Source: Polymorphobacter multimanifer
Lineage (GTDB): Bacteria; Pseudomonadota; Alphaproteobacteria; Sphingomonadales; Sphingomonadaceae
Direction: 5' to 3'
Assembly (NCBI RefSeq): GCF_014205635.1
Contig: NZ_JACIIV010000017.1
Span: forward strand, 1-64,000
DNA: 64,000 nt
A program made the translations under genes and the position numbers. This document shows positions 45,973 to 54,900 of the stretch, one piece after another; the first letter of the stretch is position 1, and each line of letters opens with the position of its first letter. The notes under the pieces are model-generated. The model saw only the letters and a program-made list of their open reading frames with translations. It made no database searches and was not told where the DNA came from.

Positions 45973-47349
45973 TCATTTCCCTCCCTTGCCGATGAGCCAC
46001 AGCTCGGTGCGGCGCTTGTCGATGTAGGTGACCTTGTTGCCGTCGAAAAAGGCGTCCTGCTCGGTCTTGAAGCCGATCCGCTGTCCGCCCCATTCCGGCA
46101 CGGCGGCGGTGGCGCTGAGCTCGATCGACCAGGCGGTATTGGGGAAGACGCGGTGCTCACCGCGGGGATCGGGGTTCTGATTGTCCCAGAAGCCGATTGC
46201 GGTGCCGGCGCCATGGCCGTGGAAGCCGATCGGGTGCGAGTAGATGCTCGGGTCCAGCCCCTCGGCAAGCGCGCGTGCCCGCGCCCGCGCCAGAACGGCA
46301 TTGCCGGTATCGCCGGCGCGGAAGCTGTCGGTCAGCGCATCCTGAAGGCGGTTGCTGGCGTTGAGGCCGGCGCGCAGCCCCGCCGGCGCCTCGGTTTCGC
46401 CGTCCCGCAGCACATAGGCGTTCTGCTGGGTATCGGTGTTGAACCGCAGATAGGTGATGCCGAAATCGGTCCAGATCAGGTCGCCCTTCTCGATGACGGT
46501 GTCGCCTGACAGCGCGCGCTCGGCGCCCTTGCGGCTGATGGCGACCGAGGGCTGGAACCAGGCGGTGAGGCCGAGGTCGGCGATCTTCTGGCGGTACCAC
46601 CAGACGACGTCGCGCGTGGTGGTCTTGCCCGGGGTGATGACCGCGCTGGAAAGGCCCTCGGCGAGGATGGCGTGCGCCAGCCGCATCACTTCGGGATAGA
46701 TCGCCATCTCCGCCGGCGTGCGGGTTTCGAGCCAGCGCACGGCAAGCTGCTCGTCGCGGATGATGCGCGACCGCATTGCCGGCGTGAGCGCCGCCATCAT
46801 GCCTTCATAGGCGCTCAGCGTCATGCCATCGGCAAAGGCGGTGAGCGGTGAGGAATTGATGGCGATGTGCGAGGGGTTGAGCTCGGCGATGATCTCGGCC
46901 AGCCGCGCCCATTGGTCGGGCTGCTTTTCAGGCTCCCATGACGGCGCGAACAGCCCGCCAAGGCCGTAGCGGCTGACGGTGAAGCGCTCGAGAGGCTTGC
47001 CGGGACCCGGATCGAAGAACACCAGGATCGTCCGCCGCCGCGCCAGCAGGCTTTCGGCATCGAGCATCGTGGCGACAACCGGCTCCTCGAAATTCTCGCG
47101 GGCGACGATCACCCACATGTCGACGCCGCGCTCGCGCATGATCGCCGGCACCACGGTATCGAGCCTGTCCGCGAGCAGCCGGTTCACCACGGCTGCGCGT
47201 TCGCGCATCGGCAGCACCTTCGGATAGGCAGGACGCTCCTCGATCGCCGCCATCGCCGGAGACGCCAGCATCACCATGGCAACAAGGCCCAACGCTGCGC
47301 CGCGCAACAGGCCCTGCCGGCTTTTTCCCCCTGTTGGCCGGACCCTCAT
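45973..47349 (-). CDS. secreted M24-family metallopeptidase, copy B
   Basis: This 458-residue paralogue of the protein at 36911-38275 shares VWWYRQ, SYLxxNTDTQ-type metal segment (TDFGITYLRFNTDTQ), YSHPIGFHGHGAG and the C-terminal EQDAFFDGNKVTYIDKRRT. Metal ligands (two Asp, His, two Glu) are retained. The start at 47349 is preferred because GGGGGAA lies just upstream; it gives a basic N terminus followed by a hydrophobic segment. It is the first gene of the - arm, so the main promoter should lie in 47350-47551. Confidence 0.86.
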   Translation of the reverse strand: MRVRPTGGKSRQGLLRGAALGLVAMVMLASPAMAAIEERPAYPKVLPMRERAAVVNRLLADRLDTVVPAIMRERGVDMWVIVARENFEEPVVATMLDAESLLARRRTILVFFDPGPGKPLERFTVSRYGLGGLFAPSWEPEKQPDQWARLAEIIAELNPSHIAINSSPLTAFADGMTLSAYEGMMAALTPAMRSRIIRDEQLAVRWLETRTPAEMAIYPEVMRLAHAILAEGLSSAVITPGKTTTRDVVWWYRQKIADLGLTAWFQPSVAISRKGAERALSGDTVIEKGDLIWTDFGITYLRFNTDTQQNAYVLRDGETEAPAGLRAGLNASNRLQDALTDSFRAGDTGNAVLARARARALAEGLDPSIYSHPIGFHGHGAGTAIGFWDNQNPDPRGEHRVFPNTAWSIELSATAAVPEWGGQRIGFKTEQDAFFDGNKVTYIDKRRTELWLIGKGGK

Positions 47350-47551
47350 CGAAATTCCCCCGAAATCCAAAGCACGGGGTGAGGTGTAACAATTATGTCA
47401 GGAGGGAAAAACACCGCTGTCTGCATCGCATCGTTGCGCTGGATGCGTTGTGTCGCTGGCGATGCGACACCGGCAGTCGCTGCTCACGCAATGATTTTAC
47501 ATGCGGAGCATGCGCTTTGCGATGGGCGAAGAAGGCGAGCGCTCAGGTCAG
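47350..47551 (-). promoter_or_regulatory. gap between mmsB and the M24/hydrolase/receptor arm
   Basis: This 202-bp region must hold any separate promoter of the - arm. It contains an inverted repeat GTGTCGC / GCGACAC (47450-47470, loop of 7) that could end the mmsAB transcript or serve as an operator. It is AT-richer near 47390-47400 and 47490-47510. A 64-residue + strand frame here has no protein-like features. Confidence 0.4.
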
Positions 47552-48448
47552 TCAGCCGGCGTTGTCCCAGCTGCCATCGAGAAGCTTGATGATCGCCGAG
47601 AAATCACGACTGCCGCCGCCGAGCCCCACGAACATCTGGTAGAGCGACTCGGCCTGGCTTGCCATCGGCACGCTACCGCCGGCCGCCGCCGCCGCCTCGA
47701 CGGCCAGCTTGAGATCCTTGAGCATCAGCGCCGACGCGAAGCCGCCTTCATAGTTGCGATTGGCCGGCGAGGTCGGCACCGGTCCCGGCACCGGGCAATA
47801 GCTCGTCATCGACCAGCACTGGCCACTGGCTTTCGAGCTGATGTCGAAGAAGGTCTGCAGGTCGAGCCCGAGCTTCTCGGCCAGCACAAAGGCCTCGGCG
47901 GTGGCGATCATCGAGGCGCCGAGCAGCATGTTGTTGCAGATCTTGGCAGCCTGGCCGGCACCGGCCTCGCCGGCGTGGATCACCACCTTGCCCATCGCCT
48001 GCAGCAACGGCTCGGCGCGGGCGAAGGCTTGCTGGCTGCCGCCGACCATGAAGGTGAGAGTGCCGGCATTGGCCGCGGCGATGCCGCCCGAGACGGGGGC
48101 ATCGACCATCGCGAAGCCCTGTGCCGTGGCTCCGGTGGCGGTGTTGCGGGCGGTGCCCACGTCGATCGTCGAGCAATCGAGGAACAGCGTGCCGGGGGCG
48201 GCTGCGGAGAACACCGACTCGGCATAGACTGCAGCGACGTGCTTGCCGGCGGGCAGCATGGTGACGACGGCGTCCACATCCTGCGCCGCCTCGGCCGCCG
48301 ATGTGGAGGGGGTGCAGCCGGCCTCGGTCGCGCGCGCCATGGCGTCGGCGGCGAGATCGAAAGCGGTGACCTGATGGCCGGCGCGGACAAGATTGGCGGC
48401 CATGCCGCCGCCCATGTTGCCGAGGCCGATGAAAGCGATGCGTGCCAT
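47552..48448 (-). CDS. mmsB: 3-hydroxyisobutyrate dehydrogenase
   Basis: This 298-residue NAD-dependent enzyme of valine breakdown oxidises 3-hydroxyisobutyrate to methylmalonate semialdehyde. Seen are the beta-hydroxyacid dehydrogenase signature FIGLGNMGGGMAANL at the N terminus, the substrate-binding DAPVSGGIAAANAGTL and the catalytic Lys in GAGQAAKICNN. It lies 13 bases after mmsA with AGGGGAGGGGGAAGC as ribosome site. Length matches the family. Confidence 0.93.
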   Translation of the reverse strand: MARIAFIGLGNMGGGMAANLVRAGHQVTAFDLAADAMARATEAGCTPSTSAAEAAQDVDAVVTMLPAGKHVAAVYAESVFSAAAPGTLFLDCSTIDVGTARNTATGATAQGFAMVDAPVSGGIAAANAGTLTFMVGGSQQAFARAEPLLQAMGKVVIHAGEAGAGQAAKICNNMLLGASMIATAEAFVLAEKLGLDLQTFFDISSKASGQCWSMTSYCPVPGPVPTSPANRNYEGGFASALMLKDLKLAVEAAAAAGGSVPMASQAESLYQMFVGLGGGSRDFSAIIKLLDGSWDNAG

Positions 48449-48461
48449 GCTTCCCCCTCCC

Positions 48462-49970
48462 CTACTTCATCGTCGGGATGACGAAGCTGCTGTCGGTCAC
48501 ACCGCCCTCGGCGTTGAGGCTTGGCCAGCGCTGGGTGACGGTCTTGATCTTCGTGTAGAAGCGCACACCTTCGGGGCCATGGACATTGCTGTCCCCGAAG
48601 GCCGAGCGCTTCCAGCCGCCGAAGGTGTGATAGGCGACCGGCACCGGGATCGGCACGTTGATGCCGACCATGCCGACCTCGACATTGGCCGCGAACTCGC
48701 GCGCCGCGGGGCCGTTGCGGGTGAAGATCGCGACGCCATTGCCATATTGGTGGTTGCTCGGCAGCGCCAGCGCCTGCTCGAACGTCTCTGCGCGAAGCAT
48801 CTGCAGCACGGGGCCGAAAATCTCCTCCTGGTAGCTGCGCGCCGTCGACTGCACATGATCGAAGAAGGTGGGGCCGACGAAGAAGCCGCCCTCACGGCCT
48901 TGCAGGCTGAAGCCGCGGCCATCGACCACCAGTTCGGCGCCTTCGTCGACGCCCATCTGGATGTAATTCTCGATGCGCGCCTTGTGGGCGGCGCTGACGA
49001 CGGGGCCGTAGTGCGCATCCTTGTCGGTCGACACGCCGAGCCGCAATCTTGCGATTTCGGGCAGCAGCGCCTCGCGCAGCGTGTCGGCGGTGGCGGCGCC
49101 GACCGGCACCACCACCGGCAGCGCCATGCAGCGCTCGCCAGCCGAGCCGAAGGCGGCACCGACGAGATCGGCGACGGTCTGGTCCATGTCGGCGTCGGGC
49201 AGCACGACGGCGTGGTTCTTGGCACCCCCCATCGCCTGGACGCGCTTGGCGTTGGCGGTGCCGCGCGAATAGACATAGTGCGCGATGTCCGACGAGCCGA
49301 CGAAGCTGACGGCCTTGATGTCCGGATGGTCGAGGATGGCATCGACTGCGGCCTTGTCGCCATGGACGACCTGGAGGATGCCGGGGGGAAGCCCGGCTTC
49401 CATCATCAGTTCGCCGAACCTGACCGGCACCGATGGATCACGCTCGGAGGGCTTGAGGATGAAGGCGTTGCCGCAGGCGATCGCGACCCCGAACATCCAC
49501 ATCGGGATCATCGCGGGGAAGTTGAACGGGGTGATGCCGGCGACGACGCCGAGCGGCATGCGCATCGAATAGACGTCGATTCCCGGCCCCGCGCCGAGCG
49601 TGAAATCGCCCTTCAGCAGATGCGGGATTCCGCAGGCGAACTCGATGACTTCGAGGCCGCGCTGGATGTCGCCGCGGCTGTCGGCAATCACCTTGCCGTG
49701 CTCGGAGGAGAGCAGTGCTGCCAGTTCGTCCATGTCGCGCTCGACCAGGCGCTTGAACTCGAACAGCACGCGCGCCCGGCGCTGCGGGTTGGTGGCGGCC
49801 CAGCCCCTCTGCGCGGCCACCGCCGACGCGATGGCGGCGTCCATCTCGGCCGCCGATGCCAGCGCCACCTGCGCCTGCACGGCTCCGCTGTTGGGATCGA
49901 ACACATCGGCGAAACGGCCCGATGTGCCGGAAACGGCAGCGCCGTCGATGAAATGGTCGATTGCGCGCAT
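48462..49970 (-). CDS. mmsA: methylmalonate-semialdehyde dehydrogenase (CoA-acylating)
   Basis: This 502-residue aldehyde dehydrogenase converts methylmalonate semialdehyde and CoA to propionyl-CoA and CO2 in valine and inositol catabolism. Seen are ITPFNFPAMIPMWM (Asn of the oxyanion hole), the NAD-binding FVGSSDIAHYVY, and the catalytic Cys in SAGERCMALPVVV, which is diagnostic for the MmsA subgroup. It is first in the mmsAB pair. AGGGAGAGTG precedes the ATG. Confidence 0.93.
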   Translation of the reverse strand: MRAIDHFIDGAAVSGTSGRFADVFDPNSGAVQAQVALASAAEMDAAIASAVAAQRGWAATNPQRRARVLFEFKRLVERDMDELAALLSSEHGKVIADSRGDIQRGLEVIEFACGIPHLLKGDFTLGAGPGIDVYSMRMPLGVVAGITPFNFPAMIPMWMFGVAIACGNAFILKPSERDPSVPVRFGELMMEAGLPPGILQVVHGDKAAVDAILDHPDIKAVSFVGSSDIAHYVYSRGTANAKRVQAMGGAKNHAVVLPDADMDQTVADLVGAAFGSAGERCMALPVVVPVGAATADTLREALLPEIARLRLGVSTDKDAHYGPVVSAAHKARIENYIQMGVDEGAELVVDGRGFSLQGREGGFFVGPTFFDHVQSTARSYQEEIFGPVLQMLRAETFEQALALPSNHQYGNGVAIFTRNGPAAREFAANVEVGMVGINVPIPVPVAYHTFGGWKRSAFGDSNVHGPEGVRFYTKIKTVTQRWPSLNAEGGVTDSSFVIPTMK

Positions 49971-50041
49971 GGATCACTCTCCCTGCCGGTCTGGTGCCGG
50001 CCATGGTGTCATCTAGTCGGGGCAGGCGCTGGCAGGCAAGC

Positions 50042-51865
50042 TCAGGCCTGTCGGCCGCCGCCCGCCTTGATCCAGGCGGTGATCTTGGCTTCGAGGACCG
50101 CCAGCGGCATGCCGCCGGTATCGATGCACTGGCCGTGGAAATCGCGGACATCGAAGCGGGGGCCCAGGACTGCCGTGGCTTCGCGGCGCAGGCGGGCGAA
50201 GGTCAGCTCGCCGATCTTGTAGGCGCAGGCCTGGCCGGGCTGGGCGATGTAGCGGTCGATTTCCACAGCGACGTCGCGCGGCGCCATCGAGGTGTTGTCC
50301 ATCATGAAATCGATGGCGCGCTGCCGGCTCCAGCCGCGCGCGTGGAGGCCGGTATCGACCACGAGTCGCACGGCGCGCAGCATCTCCATGTCGAGATGCC
50401 CGAACCATTGCCAGGGGTCCTTGAACATCCCGAGTTCGCGGCCGAGCGATTCGACGTAGAGCCCCCAGCCTTCCGAATAGGCGGTGGTCGAGCCGTAGCG
50501 CAGCAGCGGTGGCAGGCTGGTGTTCTCGCGCGCCAGCGTGATCTGGAAGTGATGGCCGGGGATGCCCTCGTGCAGGGTGAGCGTTTCGAGCGTGGGGATC
50601 GGCCGGGTGTTGAGCATGGCCATGTTGAAGAATAGCGTGCCCGGCGTCACGCCATCGGGCGGGCCGGGCTTGTAGTAACCGGTGCCACGCTGGCCGCCGA
50701 GTGCCGGCAGCCCGGCGACGCGGAACGGCGCCTTGGGGCGGTTGTGGAAAAGGGCTGGAATGCCCTTCCAGATGCGGCCCTCGATCTCGGCGAAGCGCGC
50801 CAGCAGCTCGGCCTCGTCCTTGCAGTAGAATTTCGGATCGGTGCGAACATGCTCGAACAGCGCCTTGAGATCGCCCTTGAAGCCGACCTGGCCGCGCACC
50901 TTCTCCATCTCGCCGCGGATGCGCGCGACTTCCTGCAGCCCCAGCGCATGAATGGCATCGGCGCCCATGCTCGTGGTGGTGTGGCGGGCCAGCTCGGCGG
51001 CGTAGAGGCGGTCGCCGCCGGGCATCGAGGCGCGGCCGGGGCCGTCCGGCGCCTTTGGCGCATAATCCTTGGTGAGGAACGCCTGCCAGCGTGCGAAGGC
51101 CGGCAGCACCTGCCCGGCGATTGCCTGGGTGTAGGCTTGTGTGAGCCTCACGCGGTCTGCCGGCGAAAAATCTGCGGGCATTCGCGTGATGGCAGCGTAG
51201 AAGGGCGTCGCCTCCACCGACAGTGCGAGCATCGCATCGACCTGCTTGAGCACATTCTCGACAATGATCTTCGGCTGCACCCGGCCGGCGGCCATGCCTT
51301 GGCGCAGCCGCACCAGCGTCGTGTCCATGAAGCCGGTGAAGCCGGTCAGCCGATCAAGTCCCGCCTCATAGTCCCCGACAGTGGCGAAGCCGGCGCCGGC
51401 GCCCGAGACGAAATCGGGCATCGAGACATGCAGCCCGAACGACGGGTTGAGCGGCGCCTCGCGCTGGATTGCAGCCAGCCCGGAGGTGATGAAACCGAGC
51501 GATGTCTGCAGCTTGTAGGCAAAGACATCATAGGCGATGGCGTCCATGGCCGTCAGCGCGCCGCGATCGATGGCCTGCAGTTCGGCGAGCTCGCGGCGCT
51601 TGTTCGCCAGCACGGCATCGGCATGCGCGTCGGTGAGCGGATCGATGAACACCGCGGTGCCCGCCGGGCGCGGCCGGCCGGGCTCGCCGAGCGGATCGAG
51701 CGCCAGTTCGGCCGCCGAGCTTGCATCGATCAGCGCCCGCAGGCGCGCGGCAGGCGTGAGCGCGGGTCCGGACTGGCCCGCGGCAAGCGGCGCCGCGATG
51801 CCGGCGGCCAGCAGGCCGAGAGCAGCGCGCCGGTTGAGCGGCGATGCGATAGTTTGAACGTTCAT
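50042..51865 (-). CDS. DUF885-family exported metallohydrolase
   Basis: This 607-residue protein has a signal segment (LNRRAALGLLAAGIAAPLAAG, Tat-like RR) and the DUF885 metal motif LHEGIPGHHFQ with a downstream SEGWGLYVE that supplies the third ligand. DUF885 proteins are collagenase- or dipeptidase-like zinc enzymes, mostly uncharacterised. The start at 51865 is supported by AGGGGTATC. It lies 71 bases upstream of mmsA on the same strand and could be another exported peptidase serving the neighbouring peptidase arm. Confidence 0.84.
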   Translation of the reverse strand: MNVQTIASPLNRRAALGLLAAGIAAPLAAGQSGPALTPAARLRALIDASSAAELALDPLGEPGRPRPAGTAVFIDPLTDAHADAVLANKRRELAELQAIDRGALTAMDAIAYDVFAYKLQTSLGFITSGLAAIQREAPLNPSFGLHVSMPDFVSGAGAGFATVGDYEAGLDRLTGFTGFMDTTLVRLRQGMAAGRVQPKIIVENVLKQVDAMLALSVEATPFYAAITRMPADFSPADRVRLTQAYTQAIAGQVLPAFARWQAFLTKDYAPKAPDGPGRASMPGGDRLYAAELARHTTTSMGADAIHALGLQEVARIRGEMEKVRGQVGFKGDLKALFEHVRTDPKFYCKDEAELLARFAEIEGRIWKGIPALFHNRPKAPFRVAGLPALGGQRGTGYYKPGPPDGVTPGTLFFNMAMLNTRPIPTLETLTLHEGIPGHHFQITLARENTSLPPLLRYGSTTAYSEGWGLYVESLGRELGMFKDPWQWFGHLDMEMLRAVRLVVDTGLHARGWSRQRAIDFMMDNTSMAPRDVAVEIDRYIAQPGQACAYKIGELTFARLRREATAVLGPRFDVRDFHGQCIDTGGMPLAVLEAKITAWIKAGGGRQA

Positions 51866-51933
51866 GATACCCCTGCGGTGCGGTGTGCGCACGGCAGAGT
51901 GCAAATACGGACGGCCAAAAGCAATGGGGATAA

Positions 51934-51963
51934 CGCCGCCGCCGGTTTCAGCCGGCGGCGGCG
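51934..51963 (-). terminator. terminator of the RTX nuclease gene
   Basis: Perfect 12-bp inverted repeat CGCCGCCGCCGG / CCGGCGGCGGCG around TTTCAG, 20 bases past the stop codon of the RTX gene. On the - strand it is followed by TTATCCCC, a weak T-rich tail. Confidence 0.7.
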
Positions 51964-51983
51964 CTGTCCTCGGTTGATGGCGG

Positions 51984-54900
51984 TCAGCCGATCGTCACCA
52001 GATCGGGCGTGCCGAAGGCCGGGCGGGCATATTCGAGGTCCATTCCGAGCACGCCTTCCCAATAGCCGTTGTTGCCGAAGCTGTAGGCATCGACGATCTT
52101 GAGCGTCTGCGTGCCGCCCTCGCCGGTGAGCGTCAGCACCAGGTCGAGCGAGCCTTCCTTGTTGTAGGTCGGCACTTCGTTGGCGACCTGTCCGGTCGAG
52201 AGGTAGGAGACCTGGACCTTGGAGACGGTGACCCCCTCCCCCAGCACGAGCGTGTCCCCGGTGGTGAAGTAATAGTCGGTGATGATATCGACTGCCCCAT
52301 CCGACACGCTGTCGAAGCGGAAGATGTCGGCGCCAACACCGCCCTGCAGCACATCGCTGCCATCGCCGCCGATCAGGATGTCGTTGCCGCGCGCGCCGAT
52401 CAGCACGTCGTTGCCGGCGCCGCCCTCGATCATGTTGTCGAACTTGTCCCCGAACAGCACGTCATCGAAGGACGAGCCGAGGATGTTCTCGAAGCCTCGC
52501 AGCACATCGGCATCCCCGCCCGGCCCGAAGCCGGTGCCGCTCATCAGGCTGACGCGCACGCCACCAGTGGCGCTGGCATAGCTGACGGTGTCGATACCGT
52601 CTCCGCCATCGAGGACGTCGCTGCCGGCACCGCCATCGATGCGGTCGTTGCCACCGCGCCCGAAGATGATGTCGTTGCCACCACGGCCGTTGAACACATC
52701 GTCGCCGGCGCCGCCGGTGAGGACGTCATCGCCCTGCGTCTGCGCCTGCACCGAATAGAGCGTCACGGTGTTGCTGATCTCCTGTGCGCTCAGCAGCAGC
52801 GACTGGCCGGTGGGGCTGTCCGCAGCGCTCACGAAAACGCTCGTTTCCGGCCCGAGATCGTCGGCGGTCTGCGGCTTGTAGGTGACGAAGGTGGCATTGG
52901 CGGGATCGGTCACATCATAGACCATATAGCCGCCGACACGCTCCAGCCCGACAAAGGCGTAGGTCCGGCCATTGATCACGCCGATCGAAACACCTTCGGG
53001 CTCGGGGCCCTTGTCGTCCGACCGGGTGTCGAGCGAACTCGGGTTGGTGCTCTGGTTCGAGTTGAAGATCGCCGGGTTGGTGGCGGCGATGATGGCTTCG
53101 AACTCGCCACCGGTCTCGCGGACCTTGGTGATGCTGCCATCGGCCTCCTGACGGAAGATCGAGACGCCGCGGCCGCCGAGCGTGTGGATGACGTCGAAAT
53201 CACCGTCCCCATCGGTATCGCCGATCGTCGTCAGCACGTTGAGGCGGCCGAGATCGGCATCGGCCTTGATGGCCGCCGCGTTGGGGAAGAGGATCGGATC
53301 GAGCACATAGCTGCTCGACGACAGGCGCACCGAATCGGGGACGTTGACGCGCGAATCGCCTTCGTTGGCAGTGATGAAGTAGCTCACGCCGCCGACATCG
53401 AACGTCGCGATCGCATCGGGCTGCGGCAGGCTCTGGATATCGACATTGCGCAGGTTGATGCCACCATCGCGGTCCGAGGTGTCGAGCGCATTGCCCGGCA
53501 GGTTGCGATCGATCGTGCCGAGCGGCTGGATCGCCAGCGGCCGATCGGCCGCCGGATTGGTGAGATCGATGACCGCGACGGCATTGACCTCCTGCAGCGT
53601 GACATAGGCGCGCGTGCCATCGGCCGAGATGGTGATATATTCGGGCTCGATGTCGCCGGCGGCCGGCTGGCCTGGCGCGATGGCGACACCGCGGGCCCGC
53701 AGCGCCGCCTCCATGCCGTTCAGCGACGCAAAGCTGATCGTGTTGCTGACCGCAGCATTGGCCGCACCGCCGCTCATGTCGATGATGCTGATGCTGCCCT
53801 GCGCCGAAAGCGGCTCGCCTTCATTGGCCACCAGCAGCTTGGCTCCATCGGGCGAGAAGGTGACATCATCGGGCAGAACGCCGACCTGGATGGTCTTGAT
53901 CAGGCTGTTGTCGGCGGCGTTGAAGAGCGCCACGAAGCCCGCGGCCTCCGGATCGATGTTCGCATAACCCACCGCGATAATGCCGTTGCTGACATCGACG
54001 CTGGTGACACCGCTCGGTGCATAGGACGGCAGCCCGCCCAGCAGGATCGGTGCCTCGTTGACGAGCGTGCCTTGTGCCGTGACGCTGTGGATGTTGATGG
54101 CATCGCCGTTGCCGCTGGTCGCATAGACACGGCCGTTGGCGAAGGCGATGCTCTCGGCGCCAGCGACACCGCCCTGGATCGAGCCGAGCCGCACCAGCAC
54201 CAGATCGTCGGTAGCCACCGGCGTGGTGACACTGCCGGCGAGCGAGGACGCGGCGTCGTAGACGTCGATGCCGCCGATCGACAGGCCGGGACCCGCCGTG
54301 GTGAATGCTTCGTTGCTGAACGGCACGTCGGGGGCGATACCATCGGCGGACTGATCGCCAGCGGCATCCTGTGTCGCCCAGTTGGCGGCGTTGTTGAGGA
54401 TGGGAAGGTAATCGGCAAAGCTCGCCGCGGTGTTCCGCGCGCCGGTGAAGGCGGCGATATCGGCGCCGGCATCGACAGTGGCGAGATCGAGCGCGGTCTG
54501 GCCGGCGACAAGGCCGGTGCCGGCAAGCAGCGCGCCGGCAAAGCCGTCGTTGGAGACGGCGGTGAGGAAGGCGGTCGGGGCGAGCGGAGCCGCTGCGTCG
54601 GCCACATAGACGTAGACCTGCTCGTTGGCGTTGGCGAGGCCGCGGTTGCCACCGCCGCCCGCCACGCTCGCCACGGTGCCGACGTTGCTCGTGGTCGATG
54701 CGGCCGTGCTGATGTTGTCGAGCTTGATGATGCCGCCGGCGGCCACGCTGCTGGTGAGGGTGAGCGCGAAGCTGCTCTCGTTGAGGTCGGTCCAGGCGGT
54801 GCCGTTCCACTCATTGTCGCTGAAATAGAGCACGGTGCCGGCGTCGATCGCCTTCAGCGCCACGAGCGCCAGATTGTCGGCGCCGTCCGAATTGAAGCCC

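Noticed and set aside
47395-47589. 64-residue + strand frame between mmsB and M24 copy B
   Set aside because: It has a fair ribosome-site-like GGAGG only after its start, Arg/Cys-rich composition and overlap with mmsB; no support as a gene.
52500-52760. Repeated short units resembling a CRISPR array
   Set aside because: They encode the GGxGxD calcium-binding repeats of the RTX protein; no constant repeat/unique spacer pattern.
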